64,000 nt of DNA from Desulfogranum mediterraneum DSM 13871 (GCF_000429965.1 NZ_AUCW01000007.1:248001-312000); one strand, 5' to 3'; positions 27,482-36,241 are shown, counted from the first letter of the stretch. Made by a program: numbers and translations. The notes: generated by a model from the letters alone, not told the origin.

Positions 27482-28363
27482 ATGCATCCTGCTGAATTGT
27501 CCCGCCAGACCGTGGCCTGGAACGGCATCAGCCTCCAGGTGCCGACCTCCTGGTACCCGACGGTGGTGCTCGACCGCTACCTCCTGTTTGCAGAGGAGAG
27601 CGGCCCGGTGTGTGGACTGAAATGGCAGGCCACCAGGGGTCGTTTTTCCCCCGACTCGCTGTGCAAAAAGCTGGGCCGGCGGATGCCGAGCGCCCGTTTT
27701 CAGCCCTGGCAACCACCACCATCCTGGGAGAGGCCACTGGCCCCCTGCCCCTGGTACGGCTTCCAGTGGCAGGGGGAGCAGGTGGAGCTGGGGGAGCGGC
27801 AGAGAGGCCGCGGCATCCTCCTCTACCTGCCCAAAGAACAACGAACCGTCGCCCTGCAGTGGCCCAACTTCCGGGACGAGAGGGAGCAGCTCTACCTCCA
27901 GCTGCTCTTAAGCCTGCGCCATCATCACGACCAGGCGTACATCCCCTGGCAGCTCTTCGATATCAGCGCCCGCCTGCCGGCAGCAGCACGTCTCCGGGAA
28001 CACAGCTTCCTGCCCGGCCGCTACAGCCTGGCCTTTACCCTGGCAAGTGAGCGCCTGGCCCTGCTCCGCTTCAAACCGGCCGCAGAACTCCTCCGCAACA
28101 GCGGGCTCGGCGAATTCGGCACCTTCCTGGCCGGCCCGGCCCAGCTGCTGCCGGTCACGGATCCTGCAAGGGCCAGATGGGTCTACAGCGCCGGCGGCGC
28201 CCAGGCTTGGCTCCGCCGGCTCAGGCGTCAGCCCACCGGGATCGCCCTCCAACTCCGCCATTACCCGGAGCATAACCTCATCCTCGGAGTCCATGTCCAG
28301 GGCAGCTCTGCTAAAGCCGCCGCCCTGCTGGACTCCGTCCTCAACCACTATCACCCCGGCTGA
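27482..28363 (+). CDS. Hypothetical protein of the ABC cassette
   Basis: A 293-residue protein from ATG 27482 (a TTG at 27449 is also in frame). It opens with a beta-rich stretch (VAWNGISLQVPTSWYPTVVL) and is rich in Trp, Arg, Gln and Leu, with no signal peptide, membrane segment or catalytic motif I know. The ribosome binding site is weak. Gene order and codon use match its neighbours, so I take it as real. No function is assigned. Confidence 0.65.
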   Translation: MHPAELSRQTVAWNGISLQVPTSWYPTVVLDRYLLFAEESGPVCGLKWQATRGRFSPDSLCKKLGRRMPSARFQPWQPPPSWERPLAPCPWYGFQWQGEQVELGERQRGRGILLYLPKEQRTVALQWPNFRDEREQLYLQLLLSLRHHHDQAYIPWQLFDISARLPAAARLREHSFLPGRYSLAFTLASERLALLRFKPAAELLRNSGLGEFGTFLAGPAQLLPVTDPARARWVYSAGGAQAWLRRLRRQPTGIALQLRHYPEHNLILGVHVQGSSAKAAALLDSVLNHYHPG

Positions 28364-28387
28364 TCCCAGCACAGCCGTACGAACCCT

Positions 28388-28786
28388 ATGATCTTTCCAG
28401 GAAAAAAGCCCCCAGCGACGACCAGCCCAGCCCTCAACAGGCAACAGGCCCTGGCCTGCATCCCCATCCGCAACCCCGGTGCCGAGGAAGAGCCGGGGGC
28501 AGACGGCATCCTCCTGATCTACCCGGTGGAGGTCAAACCCTTGTTTCGCGGCCTGATGCGCAGGCTCACCGGCCGGGACACCAGCAGCATCCGAAGAAAG
28601 CTGCAACTGGATCATATGGGAAGCGGGGTCTGGGGCTTAATCGACAACCAGCGGAGCAGCAGGGAGATCATCCGCCTCTTTCAAGGCCAGCACCAACTGG
28701 AGGAGCGGGAGGCCGAGATTGCGGTGAGCAGCTTTCTCAAGGAGCTGGGGAAACGGGGGTTGATCGCCATGGCTGCAGGAAGCTGA
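28388..28786 (+). CDS. PqqD-like peptide-recognition protein
   Basis: A 132-residue protein whose C-terminal 70 residues match the PqqD/RRE winged-helix fold: LQLDHMGSGVWGLIDNQRSS, REIIRLFQGQ, then SFLKELGKRGLI. PqqD-like proteins hold leader peptides for radical SAM or other RiPP enzymes, or act as partners of such systems. No radical SAM enzyme or precursor peptide is visible here. It closes the five-gene cassette and its start is close to the end of the previous gene. A peptide-related role for the cassette is inferred from this protein. Confidence 0.75.
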   Translation: MIFPGKKPPATTSPALNRQQALACIPIRNPGAEEEPGADGILLIYPVEVKPLFRGLMRRLTGRDTSSIRRKLQLDHMGSGVWGLIDNQRSSREIIRLFQGQHQLEEREAEIAVSSFLKELGKRGLIAMAAGS

Positions 28787-28812
28787 AGCCATGGGCCCCT
28801 TACTCAGGTTAC

Positions 28813-29652
28813 TCAGGAACCGAGGAAACGCTGCTGCAGCTGCTGCAGATCCTTCCAGGTGGCCCGTTTCATTTCCCCGTGGGCCAGGAGAAATCGGGGG
28901 TGATAGGTGACCATCACCTCCACGGGATACTCCTCGTAGTAGCGGTAGCGATGAAAGACGCCCCGTAAGCGGACCACCGAACCAGCACGGCCCAGGACCA
29001 CCCCTGCACTGAGATCTCCCATGGCACAGATGACCCTTGGCTTGACTGCAGCGATCTCACGGGCCAGGAAGGTTGTACAGCGCCCAGCGCACTGGCTCAG
29101 CTGCTTCCGGTCAAGGGGCTGGGGGCATTTGATGCAGTTGGTTACATAGACCTCATCCCGGTCCAGCCCCAGGGCTCCGATCATCTTGACCAGCATCTGG
29201 TCTTCGGCCCGACCGAACAGTCGGTCCTGCTCCTGGATGGTGCAGTAGTCACCGATGATCATCAGCCGGATCCTCTTCTCACCCACCAGGGGCGCACTGG
29301 CCTGACAGCCGGCTCCGGCCGGGCCACAGCTGGTGCAGCCGTCGATCTGTTGGTAGAGTGCAACCAGCGCATCCTTTGCCGGCAGTGGCTGTACCGCCGG
29401 GGGACTCTGTTGCGGCCGGGGTGCGGGAGAACGACGCCTGGACACCCCTGCCGGCTTGGGGGGTGCAGCTGTGCGCAGACGCAGAGCAGGAGGGAGCCCC
29501 TCCTGTTGCGGATAGACGCTTATCCCCAGCTGTCGATGGAACTTGAGCATGGTCCGCAGCTCCGCTGCCAACCCGGCCAGGTCCTGCCACGAACAGCAGT
29601 CCGTCCCCTGGGAAAGGTGGCCCTGCCCTGTACGCTTCTTTTCAGATGACAA
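28813..29652 (-). CDS. Uracil-DNA glycosylase family 4-like protein (degenerate motif A)
   Basis: A 279-residue protein with a basic, Pro-rich N-terminal 90 residues and a family-4 UDG core. Four Cys fit the [4Fe-4S] pattern: C106, C109, C176 (in TNCIKC) and C192. The C-terminal HPRFLL (251-256) matches the family's HPxxLL. Motif A, normally GE(A/G)PG, is here GDYCT (134-138), so glycosylase activity is doubtful. The start is TTG at 29652 with GGAG upstream. It is divergent from fmdB. Confidence 0.8.
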   Translation of the reverse strand: MSSEKKRTGQGHLSQGTDCCSWQDLAGLAAELRTMLKFHRQLGISVYPQQEGLPPALRLRTAAPPKPAGVSRRRSPAPRPQQSPPAVQPLPAKDALVALYQQIDGCTSCGPAGAGCQASAPLVGEKRIRLMIIGDYCTIQEQDRLFGRAEDQMLVKMIGALGLDRDEVYVTNCIKCPQPLDRKQLSQCAGRCTTFLAREIAAVKPRVICAMGDLSAGVVLGRAGSVVRLRGVFHRYRYYEEYPVEVMVTYHPRFLLAHGEMKRATWKDLQQLQQRFLGS

Positions 29653-29729
29653 ACCCTACTCCAATGGTTACCAATTCAGTATATTATTCCCATGCTCATA
29701 TGCCCCAACCCGATCAACAAGGAGGAAAC

Positions 29730-29945
29730 ATGCCTATCTTTGAATACCAGTGCAGGGACTGTAAACATCAGTTCGAGCTGCTGGTGACCTCATCCCAGCA
29801 GGGGGAGCCCATCCAGTGTCCCCAGTGCAAGAGTACGGACGTCACCAAGAATATCTCGGCCTCCACCATCCGGGTCGGCCTGGCCGCCTCGACCGTCCGG
29901 CCGGGACCTTCTGGAGGCTGTTCCTCCCCATCCGGATTTTCCTGA
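29730..29945 (+). CDS. FmdB-family zinc-ribbon protein
   Basis: A 71-residue protein with the classic FmdB start MPIFEYQCRDCKHQFELLV and a second CxxC (IQCPQCKS), giving a one-zinc ribbon. The C-terminal tail is Gly/Ser rich with a single Cys. ATG 29730 has AAGGAGGAAAC before it. Members are called regulatory proteins after fmdB, but the function is mostly unknown. Confidence 0.9.
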   Translation: MPIFEYQCRDCKHQFELLVTSSQQGEPIQCPQCKSTDVTKNISASTIRVGLAASTVRPGPSGGCSSPSGFS

Positions 29946-30096
29946 GCATAGCTCTTTGGGCCCGTGGGGCTCAAGATTGACCTTGAAGCCGAGGCAGGCT
30001 GCAGCCACAGCGCTCAGCCGCCCGGCTGAACAGCAGGGTCTCTGCGCATCGGGGATGGGGCTGCCCATCCGAATCCGGAGCCGAAGCCGCTGCTCT

Positions 30097-30426
30097 CTAT
30101 TTCCGCCGCTTGGCCGGGGGGTTAAAGTCAAAGACCTCTTCATTGGGCTTCAGCAGGCCATACTTTTCCCGCGCCAACTGTTCTATATATGCCTCGTCGC
30201 CCTTCAGTCGCTCAATCTCCGCAGCCAGCCTGGCCTTGTCCTCCTGAAGCCGAACATTCTCCTCCTCCAGCTCCGTGGCATGCTGCTGCAGCCGGCGGAG
30301 CTGGAACAAGCCTCTCCCCGGTAAAAAAAGCAGTGCCAGCACGGTGCCCATGCCGATCAAGACTCCCAAGCGCCAGAGCAGCCTTCGCCGCCGGCTGGCC
30401 GACTTTTGGCCCTTGCGTTCATCCAT
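30097..30426 (-). CDS. FtsB/DivIC-type septum formation initiator
   Basis: A small bitopic division protein (109 residues): a basic cytoplasmic start (KGQKSASRRRRLLWR), one membrane helix (about 18-37), a coiled coil (about 40-78, LQQHATELEEENVRLQEDKA), then the family's YIEQLAREKYGLLKPNEEV tail. FtsB links FtsL, FtsQ and FtsI at the divisome. The 150-bp gap on its 3' side toward fmdB holds nothing I can name. Confidence 0.88.
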   Translation of the reverse strand: MDERKGQKSASRRRRLLWRLGVLIGMGTVLALLFLPGRGLFQLRRLQQHATELEEENVRLQEDKARLAAEIERLKGDEAYIEQLAREKYGLLKPNEEVFDFNPPAKRRK

Positions 30427-30516
30427 AGCCTAACCCGATCTCTCCCCTGCCCCTGTTATTCTCTACCGACTGCTCCCTGCAGCGACTCACTCTCCCTGCC
30501 CCCAGCCACCGGCCGC

Positions 30517-31230
30517 TCAGCTGCCGGGCCGGGACGGCCCAATCCCCAGGACCCGGATGATCAGGATCCCGAACTCATAGAGCAGGTAGAGCGGCCCACC
30601 CATCAGGGCCATGTTGACCAGATCAGGGGTCGGGGTCAACAGGGCTGCCAGGATGGCGATCCCCAGAATGGCAAAGCGCCGATTCTTTTCAAAGGCACGC
30701 CTGGAGATGAGCCCGACCTGGGCGCTGAAGATCATAAAGACCGGCAGCTCGAAAATCAGGCCAAAGGCGAGCACAAAGACGGTGACAAAGGTGACGAACT
30801 TGCCGATGGAGATAACCGCCTTCAGTTCCTCGGACTGGAATCCGAGCAGGAACTGAACGCCAAAGGGAAGGGTTACCAGGTAGCAGAAGACGGTACCGCT
30901 GTAAAAGAGCAGACAGGTGGCAGCCACGTACCAGAAGAGCCGTCTGCCCTCCACCTGAAAGGGCTTGCCCATGGCCTTCCAGAGGACGTAGGTCAAGAGC
31001 GGCATCAGGGTATAGAGCGCCCCAAAAAAAGAGACCTTGACGTGGGCCAGGAAGGGGCCGGCAACGGAGAAGAAATAGAGCTGCTCCTTGAGGTGCTGCT
31101 GAAAGAGCGCAATCAGCCCGCCGGACCCTGGAAAGAGGACCACGCTCATCACGACGATACTTATCCCTAAGAGCTTGATCGACTTCCTCAACTCCGAGAG
31201 AAATACCACAAGATTGTTCCTGATCTTCAC
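30517..31230 (-). CDS. tatC: Sec-independent protein translocase TatC
   Basis: Receptor subunit of the twin-arginine translocase, which exports folded cofactor proteins. The 237-residue protein has six hydrophobic segments and the family's ELRKSIK start (HLxELRxR variant), FGALYTLMPLLTYVLWKAM with the first periplasmic region, and FGLIFELPVFMIFSAQVGLI with the conserved Glu. The start is GTG, preceded by AGGGGACCAAG. No tatA or tatB is next to it in this window. Confidence 0.9.
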   Translation of the reverse strand: MKIRNNLVVFLSELRKSIKLLGISIVVMSVVLFPGSGGLIALFQQHLKEQLYFFSVAGPFLAHVKVSFFGALYTLMPLLTYVLWKAMGKPFQVEGRRLFWYVAATCLLFYSGTVFCYLVTLPFGVQFLLGFQSEELKAVISIGKFVTFVTVFVLAFGLIFELPVFMIFSAQVGLISRRAFEKNRRFAILGIAILAALLTPTPDLVNMALMGGPLYLLYEFGILIIRVLGIGPSRPGS

Positions 31231-31333
31231 CTTGGTCCCCTGTACGGACTCCCGCGGCCGGACCGGCGGTCCTCCGGTCGTGGCCCTGTGCGCTACTCAC
31301 CGTTGGCTGAAAGAACGGCTCTCCAGGAAGTAG

Positions 31334-31375
31334 GCGAGCAGAACCAGACTGCCTGGGCAGGCTGGTTCTGCTCGC
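31334..31375. repeat. Long inverted repeat between tatC and serS
   Basis: GCGAGCAGAACCAG (31334-31347) and its exact complement (31362-31375) enclose a 14-base centre with a further small GCC/GGC stem. It lies in the 342-bp gap between the divergent tatC and serS, about 200 bp upstream of the serS start. No clear promoter was found in that gap. Confidence 0.75.
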
Positions 31376-31572
31376 GCCGGTATCTCCCCTTGCCGTTGCT
31401 GCTGTCTAGGTTGAAAAAAATAGCAAAACCCGGGAAGAAAGGCAATCTAATACCCGTTGCGTTTCCAGAAGAGCCGTGATAAACAGGAAGGTTATTCTGG
31501 GTATTTCCGGCCGCCAAGGCCCCAAAGACCCGGCTCAGACCCTGTTATAAACACCTGCTTTATTGAGATACC

Positions 31573-32847
31573 ATGCTTGAGCTACGCTTTATCAGAGAAC
31601 ACCTGGACCTTGTCCGCGAAAAAAGTCTGCTCCGGGGCGTTGACCCGGCGCTCTTTACGCGTTTTTCCACCATCGACAACCAACGGCTGGCCATCCTGGG
31701 AGAGGTTGAGGCCCTAAAGAATCGGCGCAATGTCGTTTCCAAGGAGATCGCTCCCCTCAAGCAGGCAGGTGAACATGCCCAGGCCGAGCCGCTGATCCTG
31801 GAGATGCGTGAGGTCGGTGAACAGATCAAGGGCCTGGATGAGCAGCTCAACGGGATCGAGAGCCAGCTCAACGAACTGGTCCTCTCCATCCCCAACCTCT
31901 GTGATGATGCCGTTCCACCGGGCAAGGATGACAGCGACAACCAGGAGATCAAGACCTGGGGGACCATTCCCAGCTTTTCCTTCACCCCCAAGCCCCACTG
32001 GGAGATCGGCGAGGCCCTGGGCATCCTGGACTTTGAGACCTCGGCCAAACTGGCCGGAGCACGTTTTTCCCTGCTCAAGGACTTCGGTTCCCGCCTCTCC
32101 AGGGCGCTGACCAACTTCTTTCTCGATCTCCATACCCAGAAGCATGGCTACACCGAGGTACTGCCGCCCTTCATGGTCAACAGTGCCACCATGACCGGTA
32201 CCGGCCAACTGCCCAAGTTCAAGGAAGACCTGTTCAAGATCCAGGACTGGGATCTCTGGTTGATCCCCACCGCCGAGGTGCCGGTCACCAACATCCATGC
32301 CGGAGAGACCCTGAGAGAGGAGCAGCTCCCCCTCTACTACACGGCCTACACCCCCTGCTTCCGCTCCGAGGCAGGCTCCTACGGTAAAGATACCCGCGGC
32401 CTCATCCGCCAACACCAGTTTGAGAAGGTTGAGCTGGTCAAGCTGACCACCCCGGAGCAGTCTGAACAGGAACTGGAACGGCTCTTGACCGAGGCAGAGA
32501 CCGTACTCCAGCTGCTGGAGCTCCCCTACCGGGTGGTGAACCTCTGCGCCGGAGATCTGGGCTTTTCCGCGACCAAGACCTATGATATCGAGGTCTGGCT
32601 GCCGGGACAAGACACCTATCGGGAGATCTCTTCCTGCTCCAACTTCCTCGATTTCCAGGCCCGGCGCGCCGGCATCCGTTACCGGCCCGACGGGTCCAAG
32701 AAGAGTCGGCTGGTACACACCCTCAACGGCTCCGGCCTTGCCGTGGGCAGGACCCTGTTGGCCATTCTGGAGAATTACCAGCAGGAGGATGGCAGCGTGG
32801 CCATCCCCGAGGTCCTGGCGCCCTACTTCACCAACCGCTTTTCCTGA
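31573..32847 (+). CDS. serS: Seryl-tRNA synthetase
   Basis: Class II aminoacyl-tRNA synthetase charging tRNA-Ser; cytoplasmic dimer. The 424 residues include the N-terminal long coiled-coil arm (about 30-100), motif 2 ([20 protein letters not shown]) and motif 3 ([20 protein letters not shown]), with the ser-specific [12 protein letters not shown]. This is the standard length. It is convergent with ddl and only 20 bp apart. Confidence 0.98.
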   Translation: MLELRFIREHLDLVREKSLLRGVDPALFTRFSTIDNQRLAILGEVEALKNRRNVVSKEIAPLKQAGEHAQAEPLILEMREVGEQIKGLDEQLNGIESQLNELVLSIPNLCDDAVPPGKDDSDNQEIKTWGTIPSFSFTPKPHWEIGEALGILDFETSAKLAGARFSLLKDFGSRLSRALTNFFLDLHTQKHGYTEVLPPFMVNSATMTGTGQLPKFKEDLFKIQDWDLWLIPTAEVPVTNIHAGETLREEQLPLYYTAYTPCFRSEAGSYGKDTRGLIRQHQFEKVELVKLTTPEQSEQELERLLTEAETVLQLLELPYRVVNLCAGDLGFSATKTYDIEVWLPGQDTYREISSCSNFLDFQARRAGIRYRPDGSKKSRLVHTLNGSGLAVGRTLLAILENYQQEDGSVAIPEVLAPYFTNRFS

Positions 32848-32866
32848 ACAGCTCCCCCTCCCCGAC

Positions 32867-33799
32867 TCAGCTCTCCTCCAGGGCCAGCTCGATCAGCCGG
32901 TCCAGGAGACGGGGAAAGGGCAGCCCTGCGGCCGCGGCGGCCTGGGGCAGCAGGCTGGTCGGGGTCATTCCCGGGATGGTGTTGGTCTCCAGCAGGAAGA
33001 GCTCTCCCTCCCGGACGAGCATATCGGTACGACTGTAGCCCTTAAGCTGCAGGCAGCGATGGGCCCGGAGGGCATACTCCTGGGCCAGCTGGACGATGGC
33101 CGCATCCACCTTTGCCGGACAGATCTCGGTGCTGGCTCCGGGCACATACTTGGCCTCATAATCAAAAAAATCAAAGCGACTGTCCGGGATGATCTCCACC
33201 AGCGGCAGGGCCATGAGCTCGTCGTTGCCGATGACCCCGACCGTGATCTCCCGCCCCTTGATATACTCCTCCACCATGACCTCATCGTCATGCTGAAAGG
33301 CCAGGGCCAGGGCCGTGGTCAGTTCTTCGGGCTCCCGGACAATGGTCATGCCTATGGAGGAGCCCTGCTTCACCGGCTTCACCACCAGGGGCAGCCTCAA
33401 GGCCTCCAACAGGGGCCCCGGGGCTTCCAGATGCGCGGCCGTGGCCAGCTGCCACTGGGCAACCGGCAGTCCCTCCTGACGATAGAGGGTCTTGGCCAGG
33501 TGCTTATGCATGGCCAGGGCGCTGCCCAGCACCCCTGCGCCCTGATAGGGAATCCCCAACAACTCCAGCAGTCCCTGGATGGTCCCATCCTCACCCCACA
33601 GTCCATGGAGGAGCACAAAGGCCACGTCGATGCTCTCTGCATCCTGGGCCAGGGCGACCAGATCCGTGGCCGGGTCATAGCGCACCAACTCGTAACGTTC
33701 TCGATCCAGGGCCTCCTCGACCCCGGCTGCACCTTTCAATGAGACCTCGCGTTCAGCGGATTTACCGCCGGCAATGAGTGCCAACCGAATTTTTGCCAT
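32867..33799 (-). CDS. ddl: D-alanine--D-alanine ligase
   Basis: ATP-grasp enzyme making D-Ala-D-Ala for peptidoglycan. From ATG 33799 it has 310 residues; that start is chosen because AGGAGGTATGCA precedes it. Motifs are LIAGGKSAEREVSLKGA, LHGLWGEDGTIQGLLELLGI, KPVKQGSSIGMTIV, EEYIKGREITVGVIG and the C-terminal LETNTIPGMTPTSLLPQ. The product is used by MurF. No tight neighbour partner is seen. Confidence 0.97.
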   Translation of the reverse strand: MAKIRLALIAGGKSAEREVSLKGAAGVEEALDRERYELVRYDPATDLVALAQDAESIDVAFVLLHGLWGEDGTIQGLLELLGIPYQGAGVLGSALAMHKHLAKTLYRQEGLPVAQWQLATAAHLEAPGPLLEALRLPLVVKPVKQGSSIGMTIVREPEELTTALALAFQHDDEVMVEEYIKGREITVGVIGNDELMALPLVEIIPDSRFDFFDYEAKYVPGASTEICPAKVDAAIVQLAQEYALRAHRCLQLKGYSRTDMLVREGELFLLETNTIPGMTPTSLLPQAAAAAGLPFPRLLDRLIELALEES

Positions 33800-34183
33800 T
33801 GCATACCTCCTCTCTCTTCGCATCCTTGGCGTTGCAGGATTTCCTGATTATCTGGATTGGCCAGGCAGCTCGGGCCCGGGCAGGCGAGTTCCCTCCGTCT
33901 TCCGAGCAGAGATCTGGAGAAATGCTCGGGACAAAACCGGCGGAAGAGGCAGCAGGGTCGAGGCGCTCAAGCGGGCACGCCACCCTTCCTGCCAACGGCC
34001 CCGAACTGGAACATGACCTGGACACAGTGTACCATATCTTCAAGGAAATGCATGCATCCAGACCGGGTGCTTCACTTTTCTGGGGGCAGGGCCGCGCTCC
34101 CTGGCCGAAGACCATGGGGGAGGCCTGGGAGCGTGACTGTTCCCTCTCAGGGGAAAACTTGGAGACCACGCCCAGTAATTCTG
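33800..34183. other. Intergenic region between ddl and rpsU
   Basis: A 384-bp stretch before the rpsU promoter. Several open frames cross it, including one at 33778-34209 (+), but they lack ribosome binding sites and recognisable sequence. I see nothing I would call a gene. It should contain the ddl promoter. Confidence 0.5.
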
Positions 34184-34212
34184 TTGACACCTGTCCCAAT
34201 TTTGGGTAAATT
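34184..34212 (+). promoter_or_regulatory. Promoter for rpsU
   Basis: TTGACA (34184-34189), 17-base spacer, TAAATT (34207-34212); very close to consensus. The predicted start is about 50 bp before the rpsU ATG. Confidence 0.75.
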
Positions 34213-34269
34213 TTAAATTTTAGGCCTTTTTTACCCATAAGCCCCTCTCTATAAGGATGTGAAACAACC

Positions 34270-34464
34270 ATGATTGAAGTAGAAGTCAAAGGTGACCTTG
34301 AATACGCGATTCGACAGTTGAAGAAAAAGCTGCAGATTGACGGCATCAAACGCGAGTTAAAACGTCGGGAGTTCTACGAGAAGCCCAGCGTGAAGAAGCG
34401 TCGGAAGGCTGCAGAGGCGCTGCGCAAGCTGCGTAAGTTCAACCGGATGAAAAACCGAGGCTAG
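34270..34464 (+). CDS. rpsU: Ribosomal protein bS21
   Basis: Small-subunit protein (64 residues) near the mRNA exit channel. The sequence has the family pattern: IEVEVKGDLEYAIRQLKKKL followed by RREFYEKPSVKKRRKAAEA and a basic tail. AAGGATG precedes the ATG. The stop TAG is in the same frame as the following recombinase gene. Confidence 0.96.
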   Translation: MIEVEVKGDLEYAIRQLKKKLQIDGIKRELKRREFYEKPSVKKRRKAAEALRKLRKFNRMKNRG

Positions 34465-34466
34465 CC

Positions 34467-34496
34467 AAATGTCCTGGCAGCCGCGTCAGGACATTT
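34467..34496 (+). terminator. Hairpin after rpsU
   Basis: AAATGTCCTG (34467-34476) pairs with CAGGACATTT (34487-34496) with a 10-base loop, 2 bp after the stop codon. The T-run is short (TTT then CCTT), so termination may be partial and let transcription enter the recombinase gene. Confidence 0.6.
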
Positions 34497-34584
34497 CCTT
34501 CACCTTCCAGCGAATCCCCTGCACCCCGACCGACTCCAGGCTGCTGTTGAGGCATTTCTCCGGCACCTGACCATCCATCGCAGG

Positions 34585-35421
34585 TTGGCCCTGAACACGG
34601 TTCAATCCTACCGCTCCGACCTGGAGATCTTCCTTGCCTTTCTGCACAGGCAGCAGGTCCACAGGCTGGAAGAGATCAGCAGAACGCATCTCCAAGATTT
34701 CTTCCAGCACTGTCACCGCCAACAGATCAGTTCCCGCTCCAATGGCCGGCGACTGGCTGCCCTCCAGGCCTTCTTTGGCCACGCCCTTGCCCAGGGACTG
34801 CTCCAGGAAAACCCGGCCGCAGATATCGATCCCCCCAAGACCGGCAGGCACCTGCCCAGGGTCCTGAGCCTTCAAGAGGTGGAGTTGCTGCTCCATCCCC
34901 CGGAACAACGCACGCCGCTCAACCTCCGCAACCATGCCATGCTCCACCTGCTCTATGCCACCGGCATCAGGGTCTCGGAGCTCGTCTCCACCCCCCTGAC
35001 CAACTGCAACCTGAGCAGCGGGCACCTGCGCGTCCTGGGCAAGGGCAGCAAGGAACGGATCATCCCCTTTGCCGCAAGCTCCGGCGAACGGGTCCAGGAT
35101 TACCTCAACCATGGCCGTCCGGCCATCCTCAAGGGCCGCTCCACTCCTGTCCTCTTTCCCTCCAACCGCGGCAGGGCCATGAGCAGGAACCGCTTCTGGC
35201 AGATTATCCGTAAGGTAGCCCAGGCCCGCGGTCTCTACATTGAGATCAGTCCCCACATGCTGCGTCACTCCTTTGCAACCCACCTCCTGGCGGGCGGCGC
35301 AGATCTGCGGGCGGTCCAGATGATGCTGGGACATGCCGATATCAGCACCACCCAGACCTACACCCAGGTTGAAACCAGCCGACTCAAGGCGGTGCACAGC
35401 CGCTTTCACCCCAGGGGATAA
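34585..35421 (+). CDS. Tyrosine recombinase XerC/XerD type
   Basis: Site-specific recombinase that resolves chromosome dimers. The C-terminal catalytic domain has the expected residues: Arg in ATGIRVSEL, Lys in GKGSKERIIP, His-x-x-Arg in PHMLRHSFATHLL, His in MLGHADIS, and Tyr in TQTYTQVE. The only listed start in the frame is TTG 34585, giving 278 residues. Upstream, in the same frame back to the rpsU TAG, there is family-like sequence (LQAAVEAFLRHLTIHRR), and family proteins are near 298 residues. So the true start is probably CTG at 34519 or another rare codon. Xer type (C or D) is not resolved. Confidence 0.87.
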   Translation: MALNTVQSYRSDLEIFLAFLHRQQVHRLEEISRTHLQDFFQHCHRQQISSRSNGRRLAALQAFFGHALAQGLLQENPAADIDPPKTGRHLPRVLSLQEVELLLHPPEQRTPLNLRNHAMLHLLYATGIRVSELVSTPLTNCNLSSGHLRVLGKGSKERIIPFAASSGERVQDYLNHGRPAILKGRSTPVLFPSNRGRAMSRNRFWQIIRKVAQARGLYIEISPHMLRHSFATHLLAGGADLRAVQMMLGHADISTTQTYTQVETSRLKAVHSRFHPRG

Positions 35422-35455
35422 TCCTCCAGCAGGCAGCCCCAGGCCCAAGCCTGGG

Positions 35456-36229
35456 CTACTCTGCCACCCTGATCACCGAGGTGGGGCCGCCCTGGACCGC
35501 CAACTCCACCTCCAAGCTGGAATGCACCTGGAGATGACGACGCACCTCGGCACTGACCCTGTCCACATGGTTATTGGTCTCACTGATATGGGCCAGGACC
35601 AGACGTTGCAGGCACTGGCCTGCCAACTCGGCGGCAAAACGGACGGCCTCACTGTTGGCCAGGTGGCCGCTGTGGGATTGGATCCGCTGCTGGAGAGAGA
35701 GGGGATAGGGACCGTTGCGCAGCATCTCCGGATCATGGTTGGCCTCCAGGACCAAGGTGGAACAGCTGCGGAGGTGGTGGTGGATCAGTTTGGTGAGGCG
35801 ACCGGTATCTGTACAGTAGCCCAGACGCTGCCGGCCGCTGGAGACAACAAATCCCACCGGATCGGCGCAGTCATGGGAGACGGCAAAGGGGTGCACCCGG
35901 AGATCGGCAAGGGCAAAGGGATCGCCGGTGGAAAAGGCCCGCAGCCGATCGACCCTGCCCAGCTTATCCTCGGCAGCCTGGTAGGTGAGTTCGTTGAGGT
36001 AGACTGTCAGGCCGTAACGCCTGGCCAACACGCCGACCCCGGCAATATGATCATGGTGCTCATGGGTCACCAGGATGCTGTCCAGGCTCTCCGGCGCACA
36101 GCCAACCAGGGCAAGCCTGCGCTCCACCTCTTTGCCGGAAAAGCCGGCATCGATGAGCAGCCGGCTGGAGCCCGCTGTCACCAGGGTACAGTTACCCTTA
36201 CTGCCGCTGCCGAGAACGCAGACCTTCAC
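35456..36229 (-). CDS. MBL-fold metallohydrolase (YycJ/WalJ-like)
   Basis: A metallo-beta-lactamase-fold hydrolase (257 residues) with ILVTHEHHDHIAG (the HxHxDH metal site), GFSGKEVERRL near the start, and a late LVLAHISETNN histidine. The N-terminal VCVLGSGSKGNCTLV is typical of YycJ-type proteins, several of which are linked to cell-wall or DNA-repair functions; the substrate is unknown. GTG start. It is 12 bp from dut on the same strand. Confidence 0.85.
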   Translation of the reverse strand: MKVCVLGSGSKGNCTLVTAGSSRLLIDAGFSGKEVERRLALVGCAPESLDSILVTHEHHDHIAGVGVLARRYGLTVYLNELTYQAAEDKLGRVDRLRAFSTGDPFALADLRVHPFAVSHDCADPVGFVVSSGRQRLGYCTDTGRLTKLIHHHLRSCSTLVLEANHDPEMLRNGPYPLSLQQRIQSHSGHLANSEAVRFAAELAGQCLQRLVLAHISETNNHVDRVSAEVRRHLQVHSSLEVELAVQGGPTSVIRVAE

Positions 36230-36241
36230 CCGCGGGTCCTG

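Noticed and set aside
29946-30096. Possible selenocysteine extension of FmdB past its TGA
   Set aside because: Only one codon separates the TGA from a TAG in the same frame, and there is no Cys context or hairpin.
31334-31375. T-box riboswitch upstream of serS
   Set aside because: There is a long hairpin but no T-box consensus sequence, specifier loop or terminator with T-run before serS.
33778-34209. Plus-strand frame of 143 codons between ddl and rpsU
   Set aside because: It starts within ddl, lacks a ribosome binding site, overlaps the rpsU promoter and shows no family-like sequence.
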